Positions 1-12,040 are shown, counted from the first letter of the stretch. The stretch is 64,000 nt of DNA from Blasia pusilla (GCA_050084515.1 CM114272.1:56482001-56546000), one strand, 5' to 3'. The notes: a model not told the origin generated them from the sequence alone. Numbers and translations: made by a program.

Positions 1-2036
1 AAAACACCTTACTCAATAATGTTGCTCATACACATTGACGATCATGTACCAAAAAGGTCTCTAGTCTCCTCCATCTATCAATTCCTACCATGACATACAC
101 CTTTGTGACGTTGTTCCATGTTGTGAAAATTTGGTTGGACTCTCAAAATTTATACACCCTCTCTAAATCACACGAATTTTTAAACTTTGACATGAAGTCA
201 TGAAACTCTATTGTCCCCACAATCCCTGATAATCAACATGTCCTATATTCAAGTCATCCATCTTATATGCCCACAAGTTATGACCATTCAACATCCTCGA
301 TGATGGAGTAGGAAAATATCCCTTTAAACTCTCTTCTTTGTGTGAGGATAATATATTTGGAGGCAAAGAGGTAGTCCCTCATATGAAGGTTCTCAATACC
401 TCATGCCACTTCTCGTAAAGTATCCAGAACTACTCTTTGGTATATCGTCTCCCCAAAATCTTGAAAGGACATCGTGTTGCCCCTCATCCCCCTCTTGGAG
501 TCTTGGGTGATCACTCTCACTCTCACTCTCAATGAGTCAAATCTTGATCGATCACTTGATAACTAAGCATATGGCACTTGGATCTATATCCTCATACAAT
601 CTCATTCGTGTAGATGTGGAAATTGGTGGTATGGTGTGATAGCACTCATAGATGATTTATGTCCCCTAACCTAGCATAGGATAAAGCTATCATTGTGAGG
701 AATTCCACACGTTTTTATGCCTATACCTCGTACATTAACAATTCTCATAGAATCTATATCCATTCACATAACAGTCACTATATCCAACACCTTGAAAGAC
801 CCCTTAAACGTTTAGGATAATGAATTGGATGAATACGTGGAAACGCAACATTAACGCCGCTATTATATACGAAATCCATAAGTTAACCTCAATTAAGTTG
901 TAACTACCAAACTCATCTTCTCCTAAGAAAGTCAGATTCCTTGATGCTTATATGGTTCACTCCTCCTCCATAGGCAATGCAACGCGATAGAACTACAAGA
1001 GTAATGGCATAACACTCAATGTGATGCATAAACATTTGGCACCTCCTCTTCTATTGTAAATTATTCCACTCCTCAATGATAGTGAAATTTCATGATCAAA
1101 ATGATGCAATAAATCCATGAGTATCCTAACATGGTATGTCTTCACTCGGAGTATCTACCTCTCACTATATGCATGTCTCAACCTACGTCTCAGAGCAATC
1201 GATGGCTCATATGACATTATTGGACGGCCCATGCACAACTGGTTAATGGATATCCATCGATGATAAGATGGTGAGGACAATCTTGGTTGGCGATTAGTCA
1301 TTGAAAGAGATTCCTAACCTAACGACATGCCTTGGTGACCAAGTGGCGGCCAAAAACCAACAACTAATGGCGATTGCACTGATAGTAATAGCTACTAATA
1401 GATATCAGTAAAAAAGAAGAATATAGGAAGAAATCACATCAGTCAAGGTCAGCCTGTAAGGGTTCGCAAGTGGTGAGAGTCGTAAGTCAAACCCACAAAT
1501 CATGTCAAATCAATGCATCCATCGAGGATGGGATAGTGAGAATGTTGATAGGTCACGGCTAAAGTGGTGCAGACATGAAGATGGGTGCGAAAAATGTTGG
1601 TGGATAGATATGGCGGAAGCGCCTTAACATTAAAGACAAGGAGGATCGTAACACCCTCGCTTTATATAAGAAGATTTAACAAAGGGAGAATGAACCCCAA
1701 ATCAATCCCTCTCTCTATCACTCTCGGGCTATATCGAGAAATTTAAATCAACCTAGTGAAAACATCCAAAAATATTTTCCAATTGTGTTGCACATACTCA
1801 AACTACATAAAACCCCGTTACATAAGTTTTCCTTCTTTTAAGAAACTTCATTTTAATGACTGCTAACTTCCATCCATAAGATGATCATAAACATTAGTAA
1901 AACAATAAGATTCTTACTCTAATTAGAGTGTTACTCTTACTAAAAATCCAAAGCCTTCTAAGAAATGACATTATATAGTCGGGGATTAAAACTTTGTTGA
2001 AATCCAACCCACTTCTCATCACATTAACAATGATAT
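1..2036. other. AT-rich sequence with no supported gene
   Basis: No open reading frame of useful length and no recognisable domain on either strand. It contains a short CACTCT-type run near 505-530 and a TATA-like string near 1661-1670 followed by a pyrimidine-rich stretch, which could belong to an old LTR, but no second copy was found to prove it. Probably decayed transposon DNA. Confidence 0.5.
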
Positions 2037-2200
2037 ACTAGTCGGCCATTCATGCCATGCATGCGCATGAAGGGATCAATTAATCAGGTTGCACATAAAA
2101 TATATTTCTTGCTGTCCATAGAGGTGGAAATATTTTTTTCATCATGTAAAATAGAAAATATTTGTTCGCTGCAGGAATATCACATGAAATAAAATTTTAC
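2037..2200 (+). repeat. short hairpin-headed repeat, copy 1
   Basis: It begins ACTAGT, followed by an imperfect palindrome around CATGCCATGCATG. A segment reading TTTCTTGCTGTCCATAGAGG and then GGAAA-TATTTT follows. The same order (ACTAG, palindrome, TTCTTGCTG, GGGGGAAACATTTTC) recurs at 56898-57071, so the two are related copies of a small non-autonomous repeat. The right edge is unclear. The class (Helitron, MITE or SINE) cannot be decided here. Confidence 0.45.
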
Positions 2201-2767
2201 AAATTTAAAAAAAACATCGTCCAATAATAACATAAATGAAATAAAAAAATCTAAAACTGTAAAACCTATCTTTATCAAATATCCCCAAATGGAGGGCCGT
2301 ACTCATAACACATATAGAGGAGTCCGAGTTCCCGTAAAAGAAGCAGGAAAGCAAGACACAACGAACGCATCATGAAAGACGGGCAGCATCTTCACATTCA
2401 CAGCATATCCCCTACCGATGGTCATATGGGTGCATGCATCCATGACGGTTTTTAGATGCCCGTCATGTCCTGTCGGGCTGCAGCGCCAATCGTCATTCGC
2501 GACGTGTCGAGACTCCCGGCAGGCAAACACACACACACGCAGGCGACTTAACTGTCCAATGGTGAGGCAGAAAGCTCCGACATTTCTCCCTCTAAGGCAG
2601 TGTCAGATTCGAAATGGAGTTACTACAGCTGTTATTGTTTTGCTTGGAATCCGGGGTAATAATAATGATCAGCTCGCACGGATTGTATTTAATACTCACA
2701 ACTACTGCTAATAATACCAACACCTAATTAAAAATTACGATATAATGGACGGAAATTCTATTAGTGT
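2201..2767. other. no gene seen
   Basis: Overlapping short ORFs of 77-97 codons occur on both strands around 2303-2711, but neither shows a domain, a start context or a homologous copy in the window. A CACACACACACGC run lies near 2525-2540. Confidence 0.4.
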
Positions 2768-2895
2768 CTTGCAACTGTGGAATGCCCCTTCTTCCTTTTC
2801 TGGTCGTGTTGTGGCCTTCAGGTTTTGACTCTTTGAGTCCCCTTCTTTTGTACTTCCGATGGGTTTTCCATCACTCGTTTTTATCGAAGTGCATC
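2768..2895 (+). mobile_element. 5'-truncated LINE 3'-end fragment
   Basis: About 125 bp is nearly identical to the reverse complement of 38694-38816. Shared blocks include TGGCCTTCAGGTTTTGACTC and GATGGGTTTTCCATCACTCG. A more distant third copy lies at 55540-55850 (minus). At 38.7 kb this sequence follows a LINE-like C-terminal nuclease domain, so it is best read as the 3' untranslated end of a non-LTR retrotransposon. Starting abruptly and keeping only the 3' end is the usual LINE 5' truncation. Family assignment is inferred. Confidence 0.55.
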
Positions 2896-5289
2896 TTTCT
2901 TTTACTGTGGAGAGCGAAGACTGTGAACTTGTGTGAAGCACTGACGTTTGGACACCTGCCAATGCCATTTATAAATTTGGCTGCGCAAAATAGAGTTTTT
3001 TTCCGCTTACTAAATTATATATTTGTTATTACAAATATGTTGAAAAATCCACAAGGATATGAAAAAATGACTTGCTCATGTGGAATTCTCAAAAGGGGAA
3101 AAAAAAAGGAAGTTTGATAAGAGTTTAGAAGATAGTCCTCTCGCACGTCACTTAAAAACATTTCTAGCTAATTTTTTCTAGGAGAATTTTCGTAGTTGGT
3201 TTTGGTGTTTGATGCGGGTGAAGAGGAAAATCAACTTGGAATGCGATTATAAACCCATCCGTTTTTTATTTCTTATAAAAATTCCTATTGGATATGAAAC
3301 TTAACTTTTCGAGAGATACATTTTTCTTCTTGGCACATGCAATCGTTGAAAATTTCCTCTTTATGAAAGGAAAATATGACAACACAAATTCTTGTGAGAA
3401 AATATTTTAGTTTTAAACATGAAGTGGTGTTGGTGAAGACTTTGTCCATGGCAAGCAAAATTCAAGCAATGATTATTTCTCATGGGTATTGAGAATTCCA
3501 CATTTGCAAGTTCAAAAGAACTTGAAGGAAGTTGAAAAAACTAAAGAAGATTGTTATCATCTACTACTTTCATTTCAATATCTTTAATGAGGTATTATAG
3601 GCCTTGAGACATAAAGGAATGTTTTTTTTTATAAAATCATACTTTGACTTATGGAGGACTCCGGGGAATTGAACTTTGAATTCGTTTCTCTTGAATTGAA
3701 ATTTTCCCAAATGTTGTAAACGAGAATATAAAAATTAAATTTATTCATCTTTCTTTAGGAGTGGAAATATATTTGAGATGAAAAAATGTTGTTGAAAATT
3801 CCATTGGAACTTTAGTCCCCTTAAAATTGAATAATGCTCCCAGCTAAAACAAGCAATAACAATCCGTAGCGCTACAACATATAATCTCATCCACACAAAA
3901 ACGAGGGCATGGGATCACAACATGTATGTGACATACCATCCATAAGTCAAAAATTATTTCTTGAGAAGAGAGCCCATATCACCCCTCACTATTTTCATTT
4001 CCTCTCACCACTCCAAATTTCCTTCCCTCACTTTGTTCTTCGTGGAGATATTAAGTTGATATCGCCTGGAAATGCTTATCATAGACCAAGCAACACTGCC
4101 ATTCTTCATTTGGTTTGCAATTCAAGCTTGAGATTGGCCTTTTTTCCTTCCTCTGTTCCCTAATTAACCTTTCATGTGGTTTTCAATGATATCTAAGTAC
4201 ATGTACACATGCTATGTATGATATTTCTTCCTTTTTTCATATTGATGTGGCCATTGAGTTTAGTGATAATTATGAAGTCTATATTAATTTTGGAATAAAT
4301 TATCTTCTTACTTTTGGATGCACTTAAGGTAAATAGGTTAGAAAAAACTCAAAGCCTAGTCTACCTAAGAAATAACATGGTTGCACATAATAGACAAGTC
4401 CATGGCACATGACTATTGATTATCCTCCTATCATTGTGGAATTTTTCACCATTTTTTCTAATGCAAAAAATCATTCCATCATGCAAATTCTCATTCGTGA
4501 ATAGAGACTATATTTGTGTGCAATCTAGAGAATTCTCTCCCATTCAATTATGGCTCCCATTAATATGATGTTTTTCAATTTGACCAAGTCTATACTCAAA
4601 TGTTTCCCTTTGAGCAGGGTCGATAAGTAGAACATGATGATGTTACATCATCTCCTTGAATACTATTATAAATGATATATATATATATAGTCCCAAGAAT
4701 TGGAAAATACTCGTAGCTCATTGGCAATTTACTCCCACTTTTGCAAGTGACACTTGCACAATATCTACAAAGTAGATTTTTTTAAACTCGTATTCGAGAC
4801 TATGTTGCAAGTCAAAAGAGGAATTTTGTTACATGTAAAGATCACTCGCAAACCCCTCATGAAGTAGTGAATGCAAATCGCTAGGCACATGGAATTTTTT
4901 GAGTCCTATCGCCTATCTTGAGAGTGGATTGCGAGGATGATGCTTGCAATTTCACGAGTTACTTTTCAACTTTTTGTACTTGCAATATAGCCATAAATAG
5001 TGAGTGAGGAGTACGTTGCAATTGACTCAAAAATTAGTTGCAAAGATGTGCTATAATTGGCACACTTCAAATTGGGCATTTGGGAATTGATTCAACAATA
5101 CACAAATGATTCAATGGAAATTCAAATCTCATTGTGCACTGATAGAACGGGTAGATGGCCTCACCACCTCTACTCCTACATGTGGTCAGGTAGACCGTAG
5201 ATATAGCACTTCCCAAAAATTTAGAAGGAATTTCCTTGATTCCATTGATTTCCAAAATGTTACCATAGGGTGTGGATCGTATTGGATAT
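2896..5289. other. AT-rich intergenic sequence
   Basis: Only short unrecognised ORFs are present (for example 84 codons at 3909-4163 on the plus strand). A short inverted repeat around GAATTCTCA (near 3090) and TGAGAATTCCACAT (near 3487) and a (TA)n run at 4677-4688 are visible. No domain or RNA gene was recognised. Confidence 0.5.
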
Positions 5290-5556
5290 CTCTTATTGGA
5301 AGCACGCGATGGTATGGTTTGGAAGGACCATGTGCATAATTGTGCACCATGTCACCTTCCAAACATTGACGATACAGTTGATCTGAGCTTAGCACTAGTT
5401 CTTGCAGGCTTGCGATGTATGTTGTGTGGTTCTACCCGCGGTGCAGCCACTATGCTAGTCTGTGATGGATGTTCGAGAGGATGGCATATGGCATGTTTGA
5501 CGCCACCTCTCACTAGGGTTCCTCAGGGAGGATGGATGTGTCCCAGATGTACATAG
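5290..5556 (+). pseudogene. gypsy polyprotein C-terminus with intact PHD finger
   Basis: The reading frame runs from a linker (GMVWKDHVHN...PCHLPNIDDT) into a Cys4-His-Cys3 PHD finger and then a stop. Visible zinc ligands are CMLC, CDGC, the H of GWHMAC with its C, and CPRC, with the PHD-typical Trp two residues before the last CxxC. The motif CDGC-x4-H-x2-C followed by PPL..VP.G.W is the common histone-tail reader form. A PHD finger binds two zinc ions and usually reads the H3 N-terminus. Here it would be the last domain of a retrotransposon polyprotein, after integrase, where chromoviruses carry a chromodomain. Only the tail survives, so this copy is not a working gene. The equivalent domain at 16021-16160 has lost one cysteine. 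Confidence 0.85.
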
Positions 5557-5866
5557 CGTAGGTAGTTCTACATTCCGACTTGTGTCTGTGACATGGATGA
5601 CAAGAAGGCGACTAACGATGGAGCCACATGAGCACCCAGCCCTCTTGCTCTTAGCGTTCGAGAGATGTATGTCATGGTAGGTAGGGATAGATGGCTATTT
5701 GGAGTTAGAGGGACCTAACCATCGGCTAGGGGGGCGATTGGACATATTTTGGTACTTCTTGTCTCGTTGTTTGGATGCCATGAGTTAGCATGGGATCGTG
5801 CGTGTTTGTGTGTGTGTTCGGTGACGGCGATGTATGTTGTGTAGGGATGTCTATGCGCACGACAAC

Positions 5867-5964
5867 TGTCACATCTTTTAGGATAGATCGGTGAGATCTA
5901 GTAGATGTCACGTCTTGTAGGATAGATCGGTGAAATCTAGTAGAGCGCCTTTATGAGTAGTAGC
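5867..5964 (+). repeat. truncated LTR start with 39-bp tandem duplication
   Basis: TGTCACATCTTTTAGGATAG matches the start of the LTRs at 16474 and (minus) 47560. Here the first ~39 bp, ending GATCTAGTAG, are repeated in tandem (second unit begins near 5906). The LTR is then cut off at the inversion breakpoint at about 5964. Confidence 0.7.
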
Positions 5965-6644
5965 ATCATCTCCCTAAATAACTTGGACCGAGTGTCAGCT
6001 AACCCACTATCTCGTCTAACACTTGATTGGCCTTGACACAGCCAACTAGCAATGACCAAGTCTATGATCCCTACCCGCTCCAAGTCCTGCGCCCCCAACA
6101 ATAAAATGTCCCTCGGTAGGGAACTCTAGTAACCCTGAATCGTAGACGCAGAAAACAAGTCGTGAAAACGAAGGCGTAACAACACCACATGGTGAAGTGA
6201 AGCACGCCTCACAACATCATCAATCTCCACATACAGGTACTGCTGCTCGTGCACTCCAACATGCAAAATAGCAGCTAACCCAGTGCTGATCCCTCCAAAG
6301 AGATCCAACACTTGAATACCCTCCTCTGGGATGCACCACACAATTGGGGTGGTGTCCAAAGGGATCATAGCAGCACTCCTGCCTACATGGGGTTCCTCTG
6401 ACCCATCACACTCTAGTGCAAATGTCTCGCTCTACGCGGTCTGCACATGCTTAGTGGCTAAGCGTCGAATCTCCTCTGTCGAGCGTCAAAGAGGCACCTC
6501 TCCTCCACGGACTGATGCGGCTATCATGACATTCCTCTCCATAGAAATTTGAGGAACGGGAGTATCCTCTGCATGGATATGTCCCTCAATCAAATCCCTA
6601 GGCCAAGTGATGGCACTGCTAAATGCTGCTCAGGTCGCCATCTC
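5965..6644 (-). pseudogene. DNMT3-like cytosine-5 methyltransferase, N-terminal half, and PR-MTase linker
   Basis: On the minus strand the PR frame continues through a ~90-codon linker into a C5 DNA methyltransferase. Motif I reads VLDLFGGISTGL, close to the LFDGIATGL form typical of DNMT3. It is followed by an acidic motif II-like YVEIDD and by motif IV DLVIASWLCQGQS with the catalytic Cys (Pro replaced by Leu in WPC). GLADTRS.LF.EMM follows. The piece ends at the breakpoint at 5965, before motif VI. C5 methyltransferases transfer a methyl group from AdoMet to cytosine in DNA. The first bases of its codons share phase with 7037 and 7529, so gag spacer, PR and MTase were one polyprotein. Stops occur within it (for example after IQGY near 6127), so it is dead. 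Confidence 0.85.
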
Positions 6645-7079
6645 TCATGGCCGTCGCTCAATCACTACACCTGTGAATCGAACGGGTAATGAGCTAAGGC
6701 GCCCATCACCTGACCGCCATCTTGGTCTGTAGGATGTTGAATCCTCCCAATAATCCAGGGAAAACCCCATCGGATATAACCATGCTCCACCAACCAAGAT
6801 GTCGTAGGACTCTACATCAATCACTATCGCCTTGGCTCGCACCACAGACTCATCTGTAGGATGTCTCGGGCGAATCTTCACCATGACCTCCTCTCGAGTG
6901 ATATACTGTGTGGTACTCGCTCTACCCAAGGATTTATGTATCCGGAATGGAAAATGCTCCACATCGGCTCTCGTCAAGCCCAATCCTGTGAATGATGTTT
7001 TCCCCAACATCACTGGTTGCGCTCCTGAATCCAACAAGACGCGTTGCGGACTAAAAGCTCTACCTCAGGGACTCACTAA
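6645..7079 (-). pseudogene. retrotransposon aspartic protease (PR)
   Basis: The minus-strand frame has the retropepsin active-site motif LDSGAQPVMLGK (DSGA) near its start and the flap/second-half motif YDILVGGAWLYPMGF about 85 residues later. Retropepsins cleave the gag-pol polyprotein and act as homodimers. The domain is preceded in frame by a gag-PR spacer and followed in frame by the methyltransferase. The equivalent PR in the copy at 42900-43352 reads LDSGAQPLMLGK. A stop near 7080 separates it from the upstream part. Confidence 0.85.
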
Positions 7080-7535
7080 CTAGAAGACCTCTCCATGATT
7101 ATCCAGCAACACAACACCAAGAGAAGCCATGGCACGCTCTATCACGGGTCTAGCGGGCATCTCCCCCATCCTAGCAGCCGTTGTCTGCCATGACTCTGAT
7201 GTGGACGGCCCGAGCATCCGCTCCAAGGGCAGGTCCATCACCTCCTCTGCAATCACCTCTGAACGTGATGCAGGAACTCCAACTCCACGCTCATATAGCA
7301 TAGCGGCTAGCCAAAAAACCTCGGCAGACGTATCTCCCAACGTCATAACATTGGAAGCAGAAAATAAAGGAGCACAATACACAACGGTGGCCGCCCCCAA
7401 CAACGTGCTCGACACATGCCCCTCCTGAGCATCAGCAATAGGAGTCGTTGCACTTGCTTCTCCCATTGCCATCCGTGCCTGCACACCAACAACATCACCA
7501 ACTCTCATGGAACTCTGATCAGGACCCATCGATGG
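7080..7535 (-). pseudogene. gag-PR spacer of the DNMT gypsy polyprotein
   Basis: About 150 codons without a stop on the minus strand. They correspond to the 43295-43639 region of the other copy (shared SSTLLGAATVVY, and ERGVGVPASRSEVI versus EHGVGVPTSRLEVI). No enzyme motif is visible. It lies between the gag zinc-knuckle region and PR. At 7536 it is interrupted by the insertion of a chromovirus and resumes at 12111; the 5-bp GATGG is duplicated at both edges. Confidence 0.75.
7531..7535. repeat. target-site duplication, left copy (GATGG)
   Basis: GATGG lies immediately outside the left LTR end (TGTCGTG...). The same 5 bases follow the right LTR end at 12111-12115. Five-base duplications are normal for Ty3/gypsy integrases. 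The uninterrupted site in the sister copy (about 43755-43765) reads ATCAATGGGGTCCTCATCG, which confirms the insertion. Confidence 0.93.
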
Positions 7536-8457
7536 TGTCGTGCGCCTACTCTCCTTGAACGTTAATCTTCTTGTTGCGGAAGCGTACGTTCAGTAGGTCA
7601 CGCTCTCAACGCTGATCTGCATCCAAACACTCGCTCTGGTTAGTCGGGTCTTGGATCAATCAGCGGGCTAACTTTCCGAGTTGTGATCTCGGTCTCTCAT
7701 CAAGCTCAACCTTCCTTGTTTCGCCGTTTACAACACGGGAAAGTTCCAAGACTTTGTGCGAGTCTCGAGTTGGAATCCAAGTGTGGCGTACAAAGTCCAC
7801 TCCCTTGGATCAGGTTTGGGTTCCGAGTTCCAACGCCAAACTCCCGTTCCATCCCGTGCCTCTAAGACGCCGTTTGGTGCTCAAAGTGGGGATTCGTGTT
7901 CCAAGCCTTCTTGGAGAGACTCCCCCCTTACTGGTACTTCTGGGGATCTCAGGGGTTCCCTACTTTTAGGGAAAGACACCCGGGCCTCTCCAATTGGCCC
8001 TCAACCCGATTGCTCTCACAGTTGTTTTTGGCCAATATATCAGTCTATACTTATGCGTTTTCTAAGATCTTTGCTGCGTTGGAAGCGTCTCAAAATAATC
8101 TTTCAACGTGCTCTTATTTTTCCCAAACGCATCTTGGGGCTAAACTTTATGGTCCAAAACACAGTCAAATTCCCCAAATGCTAGTCGTGTTCCAAAACTG
8201 GTTCTCACCTCTTTGGCAACCAACCTTCCAAGACTCAACTCATCTCAAGTCTCGGCTCGCCTTTGGTCTAGGTTTCCTAGTTGCAACCACTAACGCATGA
8301 AATGCACAACTATGTTCTGCGTTTCTTCTCTTAGACTTTTCCAAGAGACCTTTCCAAACGCCTCTCCAAAGTGCGAACATCGCATCATGATTCCACTTGA
8401 GTTCTGATGTTCCGCTTGGCACCTATTTGGTGTTGTTTGGTTATGAGGGTCGCGACA
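7536..8457 (-). repeat. 3' LTR of the chromovirus
   Basis: 922 bp. On the minus strand it starts TGTCGCGACCC and ends GCGCACGACA, with TG...CA ends and a short perfect terminal inverted repeat (TGTCG/CGACA). Related LTR copies are at 32804-33832 (full, about 100 bp longer in its middle) and 27767-28059 (truncated). ORFs within it on the plus strand have no coding meaning. Confidence 0.92.
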
Positions 8458-8470
8458 TTCACCCCTCCTT
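8458..8470 (-). other. polypurine tract
   Basis: On the minus strand AAGGAGGGGTGAA lies directly before the TGTCG start of the 3' LTR, the expected place and composition for the plus-strand priming site of an LTR retrotransposon. Confidence 0.75.
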
Positions 8471-9147
8471 AGAAGGTTGATGTCCTCATCAAGGCAAACC
8501 TTTTTTTAATGTTAAGTTCTGGGAAGCCGACCCCTTAACACTAAATCGCGTTCTGGTAGCTAACCCGCAATTCCTCTTTTGGCTTAAGTGTTAGGTTGTC
8601 GCTTGCAGCACTTAGAATTATTAGCTTCTTCACTTCAATAGACCAGTTCTTCATAACTCATTTAAACTATCAAAATAAGCTAAGTAAGTCTGCAACCTAA
8701 CACTTCACTCACTATTTGTAAACAACCGCCTGTTTATCTAGCCAACTCGTACTACTTTTGGGTCACTCGTATTCCACTTAGGCGCGTCACTAAGTTCACT
8801 CATGCAACATGAATGAGATCACCACAAACCCCAAGACAGACTAATTTTCCCCACCAACGTTAGGGCGAGTCCAAATGCTAGTACTTCAACACTTGGACCT
8901 GATCTAGATGCCTTATCCGAATACAAGCTCTCACCTCAAATACTCATTGTTTGGCTTCCTTGACTTATATTCTAAGCATATGAAGAACTACTCATTGCCA
9001 TGCACTACCAAACTCAAAATCACAATCAAAAGCATCGAATCTCCAAATCCATGCATTCTTTATTGCAACAACTAGACATTTCTAGTTACAACGGGTTATC
9101 AGCCCAAGCTTCCTGGTCACAAATTATGGCCTTTGCTTCATCATGTA
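8471..9147 (-). other. 3' non-coding part of the chromovirus
   Basis: Sequence between the chromodomain stop codon and the polypurine tract. No ORF or domain was recognised. Confidence 0.6.
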
Positions 9148-9513
9148 CTAACGCATGTGTCTATCTTGCATCCATTTGAAGTCTTGCAACGATTCTTGCA
9201 TGTGTTCAAGATCCGCCTCCGCAATCCAAGTCGCCTCTTTCACATGGTAGCCTTTCCACTTGACCAAGTACTCGTACTTGGCGGCTCTACGTCTGGAACG
9301 CAGAATGGTCTCAACCTCAAACTCTACTCCTCATTTCTGATGACCGGTTGTGGTCTCAATACCATCCTTCATTTTGGACACAATTCTCTTGAAGACACTT
9401 TTCAACAATGACACATGGAAAGTCGGGTGAATCTTGAACTCGTTTGGTAGCTCCAATGTGTACACATCCTCAAACGGCTTTGCCTTGATCACATACGGTC
9501 CGGCATACTTGGC
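9148..9513 (-). pseudogene. integrase GPY/F segment and C-terminal chromodomain
   Basis: In the same phase as the integrase, the minus strand reads KYAGPYVI (GPY/F module) and HPTFHVSLLK. It continues into a chromodomain: VEFEVETILRSRR, KYEYLVKWKGYHVKEATWI, EADLEHMQ, ending at a TAG at 9150-9148. The aromatic/hydrophobic positions Y-x-V-KW-G-Y and the W of ATW are the usual chromodomain core. Chromodomains of chromoviruses bind methylated histone tails and bias insertion towards heterochromatin. Two TGA stops (9516-9514 and 9333-9331) break the frame. Confidence 0.88.
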
Positions 9514-10728
9514 TCAAAATTTCGCGGACAATTCCTTCGGAAGAGTGAGATTCTTTACACTCAACCACACTTGTTCCCAAACTTGGAAACTCACTTGGCG
9601 CCGACTTTTGTTAGCATGCTTCACGTACCTTAGTTGAGCCTTGGCAAGACTTTTCCTCGCTCGCTCTTGTCGTTCCTGCATTTCCACTAACAAACATTCC
9701 GCCGTTGCTTGACGAGTGTGTGCCGATGTAGCGTCCTCCGAAAGAGCCAAGTCAAGAGGCCCTTCTGGTTCTCTTTGATACGCCAGAAGAAACGGAGATT
9801 CTCCGGTTGCAGAATGCTTGGTCGATTTGTAACAATACTCAGCCATACTTAGCCACTTGGCCCAATCTTTTTGGTCGGTGCTCACGTAATTCCTCAAGTA
9901 CTGGTTCATGATCGAGTTTACTTTTTCCGTTTGCCCATCCGTTTGAGGATGGAAGGCCGCACTAAAGCTGAGTTTGGTCCGAAACCTCGTGAATATATGT
10001 TTCCAAAAGGCATTGGTAGACTTTAGATCTTGATCGGACACAATGCTCCTAGGCAATCCGTGAGCTTGCCACCAACCATCCAGGAACAGTCGGGAAGTCG
10101 TGTAGGCCGTCCCAGACTCTCTTGTTGGCACAAACCTCCCCAACTTGCTAAACCGATCAACTATCACAAGTATAGCATTGTATCCCTCAGATTCCAGAAG
10201 ACTCGTAATGAAATCCATGCTAATGCTTTTCAAGGGTCCCTTCGGGATCGGCAAAGGACGAAGTAAGCCTTGTTTCTTTGCAGAAGAAACTCTGTTTGCC
10301 TGACACGTCATGGAGGTCTTCACATATTGAGCAACATCTTCCTTCATGTTGGGCCAGAAGAACCTCTTGGCCAAAACAACAAGAGTGGATTTCTCCCCTT
10401 TGTGTCCTGCCAAAGGTCCATCATGACATTCCACAAACACCTTGGTCCGGAGCTTGCTTTGGCCTACATAGATCCTACTCTGCTTAACCTTAGCAAGTCG
10501 TGTCTCAAACTTAGATTGGCCACCTTCTCGCCCGGCTTCAACTTCCCAAGGTACTCCCTCGCTTGCGCATCCTTCACGAATCCTTCTTTCCAGGTCGGCT
10601 TCATTAGGGAACATTCCTCTTAACACTTGTGTCATCAATGGCATATGCTCATCCCTGCCACTTAACGCATCTGGAATGACATTGTCTTTCCCCGGCTTGT
10701 GGATTAGCTCCACATTCGTCAATGCCAA
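9514..10728 (-). pseudogene. gypsy RNase H end and integrase
   Basis: The longest open frame in the window (404 codons). It starts in the RNase H/INT connection (ELIHKPGKDNVIPDALSGR). The HHCC zinc-binding region follows (HDGPLAGHKGEKST ... TSMTCQ, where the first Cys appears changed to Ser). The rve catalytic core has D of SMDF, D of VSDQD and E of HPQTDGQTEKVN, so the DDE triad is retained. It inserts element cDNA into the host genome. It continues, after a TGA, into the GPY/F and chromodomain segment. Loss of one zinc ligand and flanking stops indicate a decayed but fairly young copy. Confidence 0.92.
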
Positions 10729-12040
10729 GGTATCATGCCATCGAAGCTGCTTTGGTGTTACCCGATCCTGGGTCTCAAAATACTTGAGCGATATGTTATT
10801 GGTGAATACTCAAGTCTTGTGAAGTCCCAGATAGTGACGCCACTTCCTCAAGCAATGAACCACCGCGAAAAACTCTTTCTCATGAGTGGGCCATCTCCTT
10901 TCGGTGTCACTAAGCTTCTTGCTCTCGTATGCTACAGGTCTCCCATTTTGCACCAACATTCCTGCAATCGCGAAATCACTAGCATTAGTGTGCACCTTGA
11001 ATGGTTGGTTAAACTCCGGCAGCTTCAGAATTGGTTCCTACGAGAGGATCTCTTTGACTCGATTGAATGCTTTATCCACTTCCTCGGTCCATGCTATGTT
11101 GGCAAAATTTGCGGTCCAATCTGTGAGAGGTTTCACTATTTCCGAAAAGTTCTTCACGTATGTCCGATAAAACTGGACCGCTCCGATGAACCTCCTCATC
11201 CCCTTCACAGTGGAAGGCGGTTCCCATTCAGAAATCGTGCTTACCTTCTCCATGTCGGGACTCACTCCATCTGCACTAACCACATGCCCCAAGAACTTGA
11301 TCTTCGTCAAACCGAACTCACTCTTATCTGCATTCGCATACATCTTGTTCGCCCTGAGTTTTTCAAACACTGTCTTCAAATGTCGAGCGTGCTCCTCTAG
11401 TGTTTTCGAATAGATGAGTATGTCATCTATGTAGATGATCACAAACTCATCTGTCTCCTTATGAAAGATGGATTTCATCAAAGTGGTGAACGTTGGAGGT
11501 GCATTACAAAGACTGAAAGGCATTACCACAAACTCGAACGAATCGTATCTCGTTCTACACGCAGTCTTCTCTACATCCGCTTCGGCAATCCGAATCTAAT
11601 AATATCTTGATTTCAGGTCAATCCGGATGAAATACTTGGCACATGACAATCGATCAAAGAGGTCATCCATCCTTGGGATGATAGTTGTTCCTTACCGTCG
11701 CTTTATTCAGCGCCCGGATATCAACACAGAGTCTCAACTTCCCATCCTTCTTCTTCACAAAGAGAACGCGCGCTCAATAAGGTGACTTGGTAGTTTGGAT
11801 GTAACCCCTCTCTAGGAGTTCACCCAACTATTTCTTCAACTCAGCAAGTTCTTCTTGATTCAACCTATATGGTGCCTTTGAAGGTGGTTGAGATCCGAGT
11901 ATCACCTCTATCTTATGATCAACCGCCCTATGTGGTGGTAACTCAGTTGGAAGCTCCTTAGTCAACACATCTCCAAATTCTTTCACAACTCTCTTGAATG
12001 TTTCAGGGATTCCCCTTGAAGCTAAGTTATGATCTCTGTG
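10729..12040 (-). pseudogene. gypsy reverse transcriptase and RNase H
   Basis: Minus strand. RT begins with ELPPHRAVDHKIEVI and APYRLNQEEL, continues through a damaged palm ([13 protein letters not shown]-like) and has the catalytic YIDD in IIYIDDILIYSKT near 11430, then KIKFLGHVVS. RNase H has HTNASDFAIAGMLVQ and the S-D-x-E-like THEKEFFAVV. RT copies element RNA to DNA and RNase H removes the RNA template. Stops near 11038 and 10810 and frame changes between 11529 and 11830 inactivate it. The 5' end is fused to the LTR remnant at 12041. Confidence 0.88.

Larger units (their letters stand above)
5290..5964 (+). mobile_element. 3' fragment of DNMT/PHD-type Ty3/gypsy element
   Basis: This stretch is collinear with 15894-16540 of the larger copy: integrase C-terminal tail, PHD finger, about 310 bp of 3' non-coding sequence, and the first ~100 bp of the LTR (from 5867). 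It stops at 5964, where the sequence switches to the opposite strand of the same family (methyltransferase coding, minus). The left edge is where similarity to the other copy begins, at CTCTTATTGGA. It is therefore a truncated 3' end joined to an inverted internal piece. Confidence 0.8.

Noticed and set aside
50-120. Weak minus-strand similarity to the pre-LTR region of the DNMT gypsy (GTATGTCATGGTAGG)
   Set aside because: Only about 15 contiguous bases match and neighbouring sequence does not follow.
7683-8300. Plus-strand ORFs of 60-142 codons
   Set aside because: They lie in the chromovirus LTR; the same frames are repeated and broken in the LTR at 32804-33832.
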